Assembly: GCF_954871325.1 (NCBI RefSeq)
Contig: NC_088779.1
Span: forward strand, 30,211,752-30,275,751
Reading direction: 5' to 3'
DNA length: 64,000 nucleotides
Origin: Gordionus sp. m RMFG-2023
Lineage: Eukaryota > Nematomorpha > Gordioida > Chordodea > Parachordodidae
Shown piece after piece: positions 11,501 to 22,912 of the stretch. Numbering within the stretch: position 1 is the stretch's first letter; the number at the start of each line of letters is the position of its first letter. Both the position numbers and the translations under genes were made by a program. The notes below the pieces were generated by a model. It saw only the letters and a list, made by a program, of their open reading frames with translations, was not told where the DNA came from and ran no database searches.

Positions 11501-13186
11501 GATGGTAGTATATTACACTAACTGGTATAAATATAAAATTTTAATTCCCAACTTCAGTATTAATTTGTTTTTAATATCTCTGAAAAGTAATTAAAACTAA
11601 AAACATAAATTTAAATTTTATCAAATAGCTATAGAACAACCCTTTAATATGATATAAAATTTATTATTTAAAATTAGTCTATTACCAAAAAAACCGAAAA
11701 TAGAAAACCGGAAATGGCTGTTCTTTTAAGTTTTTTCAGATAGATCTTATACTTCTTAATATTTATTCAAAATCCTAGACTGACGAGAGTACTGGGCCAA
11801 AAGTTATTTCACTTTAAATATATTGATGCTAGCTTAATTATATAAATCAATGGGTGTTAGTGATTATCGTGAGGACGTTGCAGTCATCTTAAGGCTCCTA
11901 ACCTCTTAGTAATCCCCCCCCCTAAACTATTGCTAGGGAGTTTTGTCACTTGAAAATGTCATTCTACCTTGATCTGAATATTATTATAATGGTTGTAAAG
12001 GTTTATAAAGTATTTTTTTTTGTTTTTTGTTCGATCTAACACTAAGATTAACCAGATGGACATTACTCCTAGCTAAATTTCAATACTCCGTCTATAAACA
12101 GGGGAATGCCGACTGCTTTTTAAGACTACTCTAGACCGAATCGTATGACATACCAAGCTGCGAATCTAACTGCTAACGCGGTCCAGGAGCTCGGTATTAG
12201 GCTTTAGTGTGACCTAGTTTGTTAAAAACTAAAAAAACTTATTGGCTTCATGGGCGCTGCTCAATAGCCCTAAGTCTCTTTTAGATTTTAACAAATGTAG
12301 TGGGTTTAGAGTCTAATAAAATTAAGCATTTTTCGTAATCTACACTTTTGCCTAGATTAACTCTGGCCCACAACAGGTCTTGCCATGGAACCCTTTATAG
12401 CAATACATTTAACCAACATCGAAATATTTCCCTAATACTCCACATATGTTCAAGGTTTTTACCTAAAAAAAAATTCGTGGCTAAAATGGAGAACGGCTGC
12501 TCATTATCATTATCTTTATGAATAAAAACATATATGAGGAATTCCCTTCTTATTCTTAACATTTTTAAATTGAATATTTTTATTCGGTGTCCTATTTGTC
12601 GGATAGTATTATTCTTTGTCCAATGTTAATACGCGCAAATTTTTATAAAATTAATATAGAATAGTGTTTTGTTAAACGACTCTTACTCAATATTTTAGCC
12701 AGAAAAAAATATTGCTTAAACCTCTAGAATTAAGCTAACAGATGTTTCAAATCCTTTTTTTGCCAGTGATCACCAAAATCTTCTGGCTTGCGTAATATAT
12801 TTCCTTAATAAAATATTGAGTTTAAACCGTTTTTAAAAAAATAAAATAAAATAGGCTCAAATCGATATCCGTTTAAAACGATACTAGGAAATTTTCTCTT
12901 CATTTACTATTATTTCTTTTATTTTAGATAAAATTTTAAATTAAGGGAATTTAATATTATGAGTTATATAATAAAAAAACCTTTTTTTTTACTTAAAATA
13001 CAATTTATTATTATAGAAACTCTAAACTATAATAATATCTACTTAGCCATTCTGAGTTCAGTTTAATCACACCGCTATATCATTATGGTTACGAGAAATA
13101 TATCCTTCCTTCACATAAAATATGTATATAATCCATATTTTTCCTAATCAGTTTTAACTCATTATCGGTTTTGGACTTTCGAATAG
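8579..13186. other. AT-rich intergenic DNA, no gene recognised
   Basis: The stretch has several long G runs (9570-9616), a GCCGGCTTTCGGCCCGAG hairpin near 9640-9655 and a C run near 11917. A 92-codon open frame at 9352-9630 runs into the G tract and is not credible. A weak relative of the GTTGTTAAACGGC family lies near 12665-12830. I could not assemble exons here. Confidence 0.45.
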
Positions 13187-13380
13187 TGTTGTTAACCGGC
13201 TTGCTTTGAGCCGATTTTTTTAAAAACGGCTAACTCGATATCTTATCCAGAAAAATATTACGCGACTCCTGAAGATTTTGTTCATAGAAGGAACAAAGGT
13301 CTACTAGACATTTATTATCGAAATCTCTAGAAGACTTAGGCTATATTTTTTGCTGGCTAAAATATACTACTTTTGAACCA
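13187..13380. mobile_element. Non-autonomous element, GTTGTTAAACGGC family
   Basis: GTGTTGTTAACCGGC starts the copy, followed by ACGGCTAACTCGATATCTTATCCAGAAAAATATTA, CTGAAGATTTTGTTCATAG, a variant of the AGACATCTATTA motif and GGCTAAAATATAC. The right end is poorly preserved. Confidence 0.55.
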
Positions 13381-13771
13381 TTACGGTTGAAATAGATCTT
13401 AATTTTTCATATAAAATAGTCGTAAAATTTTAGCTAATTGAAAATTTTATTTTTAAAATTTTTAAAATTTTTTTAAATAATTCCACAAATAATTTTGAAT
13501 CGATAATTTAGGAGAGGGAAAAAATAAACATAAAAATAATGATTAATTATAATAATAAATTTAATCCAATTGCAAATAAATTTTGGATAATAATAATAAT
13601 AATATATTGAAAATTTAAAAACGATATGCCCATCATTTTATTGCCTGAATGTCTTTGGTGGAATAGTCAAATAATCCTTTTCGTCATTATTGACGTAATC
13701 TATATTTTTATTTTTTTCAAAAAAAAGAAAGATATAACATTTAACAAGTTAAATGAGTTATTTATAAAATG

Positions 13772-13946
13772 CAGAGTTGTTAAAAGATACTTTTTAAATG
13801 GATCTAGATACAGATATATCGTCTAAAATAATATCTAGATACAGATATTTTAATCAAAAATCTATCAAGATACAGATACAAAGACCGCATTTATATATCT
13901 AGATACTGGATCTAGATACTTGTATCTTGATCCTTTAACAACTCTG
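13772..13946. mobile_element. hAT-type MITE, CAGAGTTGTTAAA family, copy 3
   Basis: The 175-bp copy has intact CAGAGTTGTTAAAAGATAC and CCTTTAACAACTCTG ends and a perfect 8-bp target duplication ATAAAATG (13764-13771 and 13947-13954). With copy 1 it fixes the element boundaries. Confidence 0.88.
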
Positions 13947-13954
13947 ATAAAATG

Positions 13955-15182
13955 TATATGGGATGGTTATATTAGAAACAACCCTAAATGATTTTTTTTA
14001 GCTTATATAGTAAGTTATTATAAATTTAGTACCATTTTAACAATATATTATTATACAAAGAAGAATTCTTAGCTGCTTATAGAAATGGATGGGTCCCTTA
14101 GAGTTTAAAAAAAATGCTGCGATATTCTGTCAGATGTAAAAAAAAATCTTCAAAACAAAATCAAGGAAAACCTTTATCCCTGCATTCTAATATTTACAAT
14201 TATAAAATTATTCTTTACCATTGTCGTAATCATCGTTCATTTTCATTACTTTCATTATTTCTTTATCTAAAAAAATAATAATAATTAAAAAATAAAATAA
14301 AATAATGATTTTAAAAATAGAAGTGAGTAAGAAAGGAAGGAGAGAAATGAAGACTTTTCCCGATCTTCTAGGGATTTTTTCCGGATCCCGTAAATATTCT
14401 CTTAAGTTAATAAAAGATGCTAATTCTACACCCCTCATGGGCCCTACACGTAAATTGTGCATCTTTTAATAGAAGCATATGTGGGGAAAGCCTAGACTAA
14501 GAGTGGCCCCCTTCCTCCCCTTAACAAAATCTTGATTAGGCTATATTAGGGATGATTGTTGAAGGTCACGTGGCGAGGGACGGACCGGGTTATCAACCGA
14601 TGTCTGAACTTTGATCCGGTTGGAAACGAATAGAGAAAACAGTGGCGATTTTCGCTGGTCAGTTAGAGGGAAAAACAATTTTACGAGATTGTTACATACA
14701 ATTTTTGCAATATATTATCATGGATGAATGCCATCTATGATATGTAAATCGAAAAATTAAGAGCCCATGGCTTATCTTAAGGAGAGAAGTGAAAATGATT
14801 ATGATAAATATATTAGAATAGATAAATAAGGTTATACCACTATCGTCTTCGCTATACTTGTGTGGCTTGTATTTAATTTCGATTCCCGGCGCGGCTTATA
14901 GGAGAAAAATTGATTCAATATTTATTTTGTTATTAACAAAGTTTAAAATCGAATTTTTTTAAAAACAAAAAAAAACAAAAAAAAACTATTGGAAAATGTT
15001 TTTTTGAATTAAATCATTAAATCATTAAATCTCTGGTTACAACACTGTTATAAGCTTCAAGACAGCAAACACCGATTTAAAAAGAGTTGAAAGGGAGCGA
15101 AAACTTAGCTTCAAATTTTAAGATAAATTTAAAATATGAAAGATATTTTTTTATTTTTAAATAATATTTCGCGATAATATAC
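13955..15182. other. No gene recognised
   Basis: AT-rich DNA with short purine-rich patches near 14320-14360. One moderately GC-rich patch (14570-14680, containing GGACGGACCGGGTTATC) matches no coding family I know. Confidence 0.4.
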
Positions 15183-15556
15183 CAGTGGCGTAGCTACGGG
15201 GGTGGTTTTCGGGTTAGGACCCCTCCCAGAGCAAAAATTTTTTTTTAGATTATACGTTCAAAAGAGTTAAAAGTGATTTTATATGAATTATATTTTTCCG
15301 GTTTTGATGTTTGTGGAAGGATATATTATATTACTATTGAAATTATTCTGGATAGTATTATTATAAAGTCATTGAGAATAATCTGTACTAAATTATAATA
15401 ACAGATGCGTTTAAAAAATATATTTATTATATATTATCGAAGGTATGGTTATGATTTGTAAGATAAACCCGGCCGAAGGCCGGGCAAAAGGCCCGAAGGC
15501 CCGTTAAAGGGGCCTGTATGGACCCCCTCTAAGAAAAATTCCTAGCTACGCCACTG
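15183..15556. mobile_element. hAT-type MITE, CAGTGGCGTAGCTA family
   Basis: The 374-bp element has inverted ends CAGTGGCGTAGCTACG and CCTAGCTACGCCACTG and a perfect 8-bp target duplication TAATATAC (15175-15182 and 15557-15564). Near the right end is a GC-rich palindrome, CCCGGCCGAAGGCCGGGC. A truncated reverse copy lies at about 20912-21226, and a related start (CAGTGGCATAGCCAGG) occurs at 46371. Confidence 0.88.
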
Positions 15557-15564
15557 TAATATAC

Positions 15565-17907
15565 AAATTTTTAAATATATCACCCAAAATTTTTTAAAAA
15601 AATATATATTTTTATTTTTACCGGAATTGATATAGAAGCAGCATGACACAAACAACATTCCCAAGATGATCATTGAAGTCTTCATAATTTTTTGAAATAT
15701 ATATTTCTAAAATTTTTTTTTTTTTTGAAGCAGAAAATTAAAACTGAAAATGGCAGAGTTAAAAAACTATAAACTTTTTTTTTGAGAGATTTTCAAAATC
15801 AGGTTAAAATTCAGGTGAACAAATAAACATTTTATTTTTAAAAAAAATAAGAATTAATTAAAAAAAAATTATTTAAAAAAATATAAAAAAATACAGAAAT
15901 TTAATATTTTTAAAAGAGGAGACCACCTGCGATTAATTTAAAACGAGAACAAATTACTGCAAAAAAATATATATTTATTACTTCTTATACGTTCAAAATG
16001 AATAGTAAGTGAGTAGTGATTTTGTAATAATTTTTATAATTTTTTTAAAAAATTAAAAAAATATTTTAAATACGAAATATGCCACCAGTTGAAATAACAA
16101 AGGTAAAAAAAAATGTTATTATCGAATAAAATCAATAACTTTTTTCTTCTTTTTTTTTCCTGTTTTCAAATTTCTATTTCGCTTATATAAAATAAATTTT
16201 ATCGTTGTTCGGATGATGTTTTCCATATTCGGTTGCGGGTAACCGTAGTACCCCAGTCATAGCGTAGCTGCCGGATAAAACTGAGGCCGGGTAACCGTCT
16301 TACCCCAGTCATAGCGTAGCTGCCGGATAAAACTGAGGCTTTTGACATCGTGATTATACGAATTAGACTCGTATAGAACCTTTATAAACTTTTTTTCTAT
16401 TTCTTGTTAATTAAAAAAAAAAGTCATAAAAAATCAATATAACGGAAAAACGAGCTTCGTGAAGTTGGCCGAACGATTGGAAGCACTAAAGATGAATCAT
16501 ACGTCATTTTTTTAGTGCTTCGTTAGTGCTTCAATCCGGATAGTAGCCGAATTTAAGGAAAAGCAAAAATTAAAAACTTGTGCCAACTTCAACGCTTAAA
16601 AGTCGATTGAAATTAATAATGAAATATATATCATTCCTTAGTGCTTCATTAGGAGAGAGAGCTTCAATCACTTTTTTTAGCTGGATTTGCAAAAAAATAA
16701 ACAATAACAAACAATAAATGGCGGCCAACGCACTAAATATTGGCGAAAACTAAATGTTTAACGCTTTTATAGTTTTTGTTTTGTGTGAGTCTTATTTAGT
16801 AAACAAATATTTATTATTATTCTCAATACATTTCCACCGTAAGTCATGACGGACAGGTGCCTTTTAATGACTGGCAATTTGCCCCGTGAAGGCGGGTAAA
16901 TATTGATCGGCTTCCCACTTGGATTTTTAAAAGTCATAGAATCGATTACCTGATTGGCATGTTCAAACATTATCCCCTTTGATATCTTCCTCGTTTTGAT
17001 TATTATTATCATTGAATCTTCACAAATTTGCTATCGTGATAGCTTATGCTGAGACAGTTCTGTCACGTCTATTATGGAATTTTTCCAACTACAGGTTTTC
17101 CACTATACATCCATTTAAAAAAAAATTGATTCATGTGCGTAAAGGGGGGGGGGGGTCAAATATTATTTTAAGCTGATAAAAATTTCCGCCCCTTTACACC
17201 TTAACCCCCCCCCACACCCCTCCCGACCCACACACTCAAAAAATATATATCAATATAAAGAAGAATTTGAAATAAAATATTAATTAAAAAATTAATAAAA
17301 TTTTTTTAAAATAACGACTATATTAAATTCAAAATTTTTAGAAAATAAAAGCCATTTTAAAAAAGTCAAAGTTAATTTTATAAAAAATTTTAATATAACC
17401 AACAAAGACCTCCTATAAGTGGACCTAAGGATCTCTAATACTGTTTTCCCCCCACCCTATCCCTTAGCAAAATTCTGGAATATACGCCTTTGGTAATATA
17501 TATTTCGTTTTCTAAATATTAATATCCTGAAACGTTAAGATAACTTAATTGTTTTTTTTTTAAATAAATATATATAATGAGATCTGATATCATAAAAAAA
17601 AAAAAAATTATTACTTAACCTTTGGACAATTGCCGAAATAATAATGATGATAATATTATTTAAATATTAACAATAAAAATTGTCGGCCAAAATTATATCA
17701 CGTCAAACACACCTAAATTGGACCATTTTGTTTAAATGATACTTTTTTAGATCCTTTTTCACACAAAAAAAATATCGATATAATTGTAATATTTAATCAT
17801 TTATAACCGGAACTAGTTTTAAGATATAAATTACTAAATACTAAACTCTCAATTATTTTATTTGTTAAAATAAGAATTAATTAAAGCAAGTAAATTTATT
17901 TTTCATC
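15565..17907. other. AT-rich DNA without recognised gene
   Basis: Apart from the 52-bp tandem repeat at 16236-16339, the stretch has a patch at 16450-16680 in which AGTGCTTC recurs at least four times, a G run at 17143-17154 and C runs near 17200. No exons could be supported. Confidence 0.4.
16236..16339. repeat. GC-richer tandem repeat, 2 x 52 bp
   Basis: Two units start with CGGGTAACCGT and share TACCCCAGTCATAGCGTAGC and TGCCGGATAAAACTGAGGC; they differ at only about three bases. Base composition is close to 50% GC in a region near 25% GC. I do not recognise a function. Confidence 0.9.
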
Positions 17908-19915
17908 ATGAACATCGTTCTGTGCCTTTCCCTGATTTTAATAGGAGTCTGTGTGTCTCTAGGTAGAGTTATACTTATTTATTATGTTAATTTTTTTTTT
18001 TAACATTTAAATCCTCTTAAAATAATTGAATAGTTTTATTGTTGTAAAAATGTCTCGTTTTTGAGCTATTTTTATATTTTATCCCAGAACAAATATTTCC
18101 GCTAGGTCCTAAGAAATTTTTCTATATAGATGGTACATAGGTTTGGAACATCTATTAGCGAAATCTCGGGGGGGGGGGGTTTAAGCGATATATTTTTATG
18201 GGCCGAAAATATTAAAAACCGTTTAAGCTATAACACTATTTGATATTAAATTTTCTATAAATATTTATGCATAATTTAACTTATAATTTTACACCCGTAA
18301 ATCATCATTTTAATAAATTTAAAATAATTATTTTGTTATAAAATGATCCTAAATGATCCTTTTCTCATCATTTTTTTTTTTTGAATAAGAAACAAATTGC
18401 GATAATTAGGTATACAGGTCCGCGAAACCGCTAAAATTTTATAGCAAGTATGATTAGATTTCAATGCCAGAAAAAAAAGTACCATGGAGTTTGTTAGTTT
18501 GGGAGTATGCTTAGAAAAATCTTTTAGTAACAATATAATTAAAGTTAAGCTTTTCACAACCAGAACCCAGAGACTTTTTAATTTTTAATCCTATACAGTT
18601 AAATACGTGTTACTTCCAACGATGCACCGGTCTTGCTTGATCTTCAATAATGTTAAATAAATTTTGAAAGCTATAACTTTTGAACTCATATCTTCTTATG
18701 ATATTGATTAGAGGTGGGTGCTAATTTTTTTATTCAGGGCTCATCCGCTCAGGGTGGCAAAAAAATTCACGCCCCTTACACGCTTGCAACTAAAAAAAAA
18801 ATTTTTAAACCCGAATCGCCCGCTCACGTAAGACAATATTTTGAGCACTCCCGTCACGCCCCCGAAAATTCCACCATTTTAAAATTTGTTAAAACTTTAT
18901 TGCACCTTTAGTTCGAATTTATTCCATCATAGGTTTGTTATTTATTTAATTCCATGTTAATAACAAACAAAAACGTTTTTCTTGTCCTCATTTTTGATAT
19001 AGATTTAAAAAAGATCATTAATCTTTGCTTCTATGATCTATATCAGAGACCTGCGGGCACGGTCCTAACCCCTGCCCGGGTTCACAAACCGAGCCTAAAA
19101 ATTTAAAAAAAATAACCGGTAATCAGGGTATGGCAGAATTTTTTTTTAAGCCGAATGTTTTAAAATCGACATTATTATCTGTAAAAATTAAAATGTTATA
19201 TATTTAAAAATTGGGTATCAAGGGAACAATATATCACATTCATTCACTTATCATATTTCCGTTTTCCATTATTTTGAATCTTTTAGAAAATATTGGTAAA
19301 ATAATTATTCAACTAATCATTATGTAAATAAAGGGTAATATTTTAATCAAATTAAAAGCGACAATATTAATGATTATTAAGAATCTAGCTTGGAAGCATA
19401 ATGTATATTTTAAGGTGAAAGGCTATCATAAATAAATTCAATTTATATTAGCCGAGCTCTGCTATTATCTTTAGTAAAACCTTTAATTTACAAGATTATC
19501 TATATATATAGAGTTCTCGCTATATTTTAACATTCAAGATATACCTTTCATTCTATTCTGATTGATAATTTAAATAAATTTTAACCAGATCATTACAAAA
19601 AGGTAAATAAGCTAAATTCCTTGATGTTTTTTTTGTAAATAAACGACCCTGGTATCTTTTGGGGATTCACATCGGACAGAACATGTTTATAATATATAAA
19701 TTATTATTTCAATATTGTGGTTCTTTATCGCACTCTCAGCACAACCAGTCGATGATCTATGCCCACCTGACTCAATCGTTCAGTGTTACGTAGATCCATG
19801 TTTAGGGCGGAGGTGTCCTCGCTATCCACAAGCCGAGTGTATAGCAACTTATTGTTTTAGATGTTCGTTCCGTTTTTCCTTAAATGGGATGCCAGTCAAA
19901 TGTTATGACGGGTGA
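17908..19915 (+). CDS. Small secreted cysteine-rich protein, 2 exons, 76 aa
   Basis: Exon 1 (17908-17962) encodes a signal peptide, MNIVLCLSLILIGVCVSL, and ends in phase 1 at G/gtagag. Exon 2 (19740-19915) follows an acceptor ctctcag and completes a GCA codon, giving a predicted cleavage near SLA/QPVDD. The mature chain has eight cysteines and the pattern DPCx4CPxYPxAxCx4CxxCxxxF, then VKC near the end. I recall this pattern from short secreted invertebrate proteins of unknown function. The ATG context and the exact phase match support the model; exon 2 also extends in frame upstream to 19715, but that adds no secretion signal and uses TTG. The 1.8-kb intron holds remnants of dispersed repeats. 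Exon 1 could instead join another exon, but exon 2 ends in a stop, so this is the simplest complete gene. The role is unknown; an inhibitor, matrix or toxin-like protein would all fit. Confidence 0.7.
18070..18240. repeat. Degraded GTTGTTAAACGGC-family copy
   Basis: It retains GGAACATCTATTAGCGAAATCTC, a G run, GGGCCGAAAATATT and AAACCGTTTAAG. It lies inside the intron of the small cysteine-rich gene. Confidence 0.4.
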
Positions 19916-20695
19916 ATTCACTCTGATAAATATTTTATTTAAAATATGATAACTTGAATGACATTTATTTAAAATACATTTTTCGAAAAGCTTTCGTAAT
20001 GTAAATAGAAGTTTTTTATTATAATCTTGAGTAAAAATGCTAATCTAATATGAATGAGATGAGAAAATATTACAGAAAAAATGATAATGTAGTAAAGATC
20101 ATTTTAAACGCTTATGATTTACTATAGTTAATTAAATTGAATGATTTTGAGCTAAAATTTATTAAGACTAAGTGTTGTGATAATGTATATTATATATATT
20201 TATATATATAACTTTGTATAATATCCAATGTCAATCAAATAATGTTTAAATGTAGATTCGTAGATTTTATATTTAATTTTTATGCAACATCATATTGACA
20301 ATCTTACATGTTATGCACGTCGAATATCTAAAAGAATGTCAATCAATCAATTTTTTTATTCTAGGTAAGAATGGAATTTTGATTCCCTTTGTATTTTTTA
20401 TCAGTAAGGTTCTGAAAAATATACGAATTTTGAATAAATATTAAGATATTTATATTGGATTTCGAAAATAATTCTATATTCTCACGTTTGTACTTAATCA
20501 AAAAATTTATTATTCATTATTATGCTAGAGTTAATAGAAAAAAATAAATAATTGAATCGTGATTAAACATTTGTTTTTATTCCTTTAGGTATATATTGTG
20601 TTTTCTTTTAAATCTTCTGCTTGAGGAAAGGGAAATAAATTTTACAAAAGTAATTAAAATCGAGATTTTTCATACAAAAAAAAATAATATTGCTA

Positions 20696-21275
20696 CCAAT
20701 GACATTATAATAATACCCAGAATGACGATGTGTACATCAACGAAAAAAAGCTGGAGACGCCATTTTGGTTACTCATATAAATTATTTAAAAAAATTTAAA
20801 CTAGAGGTCAATTTATTCCTACGCCTGACGCAAACTTTATTAAAGAATAGCCTGATCATCCAGATAATAAGGAAGCATTTTATTAATTTAACTGTAGTTT
20901 TTAACATGAGAACGTCCGGGTTTATCTCACAAATCATAACCATATCTTCGATAATATATAATAAATATATTTTTTTAAATGCATCAATAATTTGTTTTAT
21001 AATTTAGTAGATTATTCTCAATCTTTATAATAATACTATCCAGAATAATTTTAATAGTAATATAAAATCCTTCCACAAACATCAAAACCAGAAAAATAAA
21101 AATATTATTGGTATTTATTTGATATAAAGTCACCACTTATAAGTCTTTTGAACGTATAATCTAAAAATAAATTTTAGCTCTGGGAGGGGTCCAAACCCGA
21201 AAACCACCCCCGTAGCTACGCCACTGTATGGGTTACCAAAATGGCGGGTCCAGCTGATTCGCATTCAACGACGCT
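20696..21275. mobile_element. CCAATGACAT-family MITE split by another MITE
   Basis: The left half (20696-20911) starts CCAATGACATTATAATAATACC and matches the complete copies at 33976 and 41200. The right half resumes at 21227 with TATGGGTTACCAAAATGGCGGG. Between them sits the reverse-oriented CAGTGGCGTAGCTA element, so that insertion is younger. The right terminal repeat is missing. Confidence 0.75.
20912..21226. mobile_element. Truncated CAGTGGCGTAGCTA-family MITE, nested
   Basis: Its right end CGTAGCTACGCCACTG and preceding CTGGGAGGGGTCCAAACCCGAAAACC match the left end of 15183-15556 in reverse. Its other end stops within GGGTTTATCTC, so the GC palindrome end is missing, as are a few bases of the host MITE. 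Confidence 0.75.
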
Positions 21276-21442
21276 TTCAAATTATTCAAAGATTTTTTTC
21301 TAAAACTCAAACTCTAAAAAATAAGGTTAGGACTAACCCCTCATTCATAGTTAGCGCGAATTCTCCCAAACTGTGAATGAGAGGTTATTCTGAATTTCCG
21401 GGACGTAAAAATATGTGTTTATTTTAAATTAGCATAAAAATC

Positions 21443-21636
21443 AAGAATTCTCCCCATTGCGATCTCGATTTAACAGCTGACAGATTTTTTTTTTAAATCA
21501 ATTTTATGTAGATCAATTTTTCTTTATTAAAATCATTATATTTCTTACATTATTATTACGAATTGAATTTTAAAGATAAAATTTTCAAAAAATCGATCAG
21601 CTGTTAAATCGCGAATCGCGTCACTATGAATTCAAG
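21443..21636. mobile_element. MITE with GATTTAACAGCTGA subterminal repeats, copy 1
   Basis: TCGATTTAACAGCTGACAGATTTTT is mirrored by AAAATCGATCAGCTGTTAAATCG. The interior ATCAATTTTTCTTTA is shared with 43018-43253. The outermost ends are less conserved here. Confidence 0.65.
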
Positions 21637-21966
21637 GAGGTTTTTATCTCTACGAAAAATTGTGCATAGCTATATAACTATTCGAAAAATAAAATATGTA
21701 TAGTATTCGATTAATAATTGATTGTCATCATTCAATCATTTTCTTTTTTAAATCAATTATACAAAAAAATTATCTACATTTTTAACTAATAAATAAAAAA
21801 TTTCTACCTTATTATTTTTAGCCCGGGTCCTCCACAAGGTCCTTGAAATGGCACGTATTGGGTAAAACAAACAAAAATAACGCCGAAAATATCCCCATAA
21901 TTTTTTTTGATAAATAATTATATTTGCACAGTACCTTTTCGTTAAATAACTCATTTATACTATATC

Positions 21967-22165
21967 AAAGATTTTATTTGGAATTGTCACTATTTTCATT
22001 ATACCACTTGGAATTGTCACTATTTTCATTATACCACTATTTCAAAGATTTTATTTGGAATTGTCACTATTTTTATTATACCTCTTGGAATTGTCACTAT
22101 TTTCATTGTACCACTATTTCAAAGATTTTATTTGGAATTGTCACTATTTTCATTATACCACTTGT
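21967..22165. repeat. Higher-order minisatellite, 77-bp unit
   Basis: AAAGATTTTATTTGG recurs at 21967, 22044 and 22121 (period 77). Within each unit the 32-33-mer TTGGAATTGTCACTATTTTC... occurs twice. It creates a spurious 116-codon open frame. Confidence 0.9.
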
Positions 22166-22912
22166 AAAATCACATTTATTATTATTTAAGAAAAAATGCT
22201 ATAAAAATAAAACTGCTTTCGCTTATCTTCTATTTAAATTAATAAATTATTTTTTAAATAATGAACATAAGTAAAGAAACTCGTTAAAGATCATTAAGAA
22301 GGGTGGGATGAGGATCCGTGGAAGATGAATTGGAAAAGATAGAATAGGTGATACTAACTATATAATAAATGGGGTAGGTAATTTGAGGGGTAAGATATAA
22401 AACAAATGTACTCAAATAATAATAGATACATAAAACCTGCTGGACAAAATAAAATCGATTTTATTTTTACAGATCCAATGCTAAAATAGATCATAGTAGA
22501 ACAGGATAAGAAATAAGTATAAACAAGTAAGAAGAATTTGATGGGGGTGTATATAGATATTACATAAGTATTAAAAGAATGGGGTTATCGGAATTTAAAA
22601 TGGTTTCTTAAAAATAAGGTTTAAGTTTTGGTGGAATGGTAGCATTTTTATGGGCGTCACTGAAATAAATTAAGGCATCTGGCAGAAAAAATGTATATCC
22701 AAAAACACGGATTGTCTAAATGTATCCATAGTAGGGTTAAAATATAAAACTATTAACAATGAGAAAATGGTAATATTTTTTTTTTACTGCTCAAATACAC
22801 GTTTGGTTTGAAACCAAAAAGATAACAATAATTAACCAACCCCATCAATAGCCTGATTATAATACACCTCTTACTACATATATTTTACCGATTACTATAT
22901 TATACTAAATAT

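Noticed and set aside
21924-22274. 116-codon open frame
   Set aside because: Entirely produced by the 77-bp minisatellite.
22290-22700. Possible LINE endonuclease remnant (GQNKIDFIFTDPML on the plus strand near 22440-22485)
   Set aside because: Only one motif of about 14 residues resembles the endonuclease IDY/F block, and the surroundings have frequent stops. Too little to annotate.
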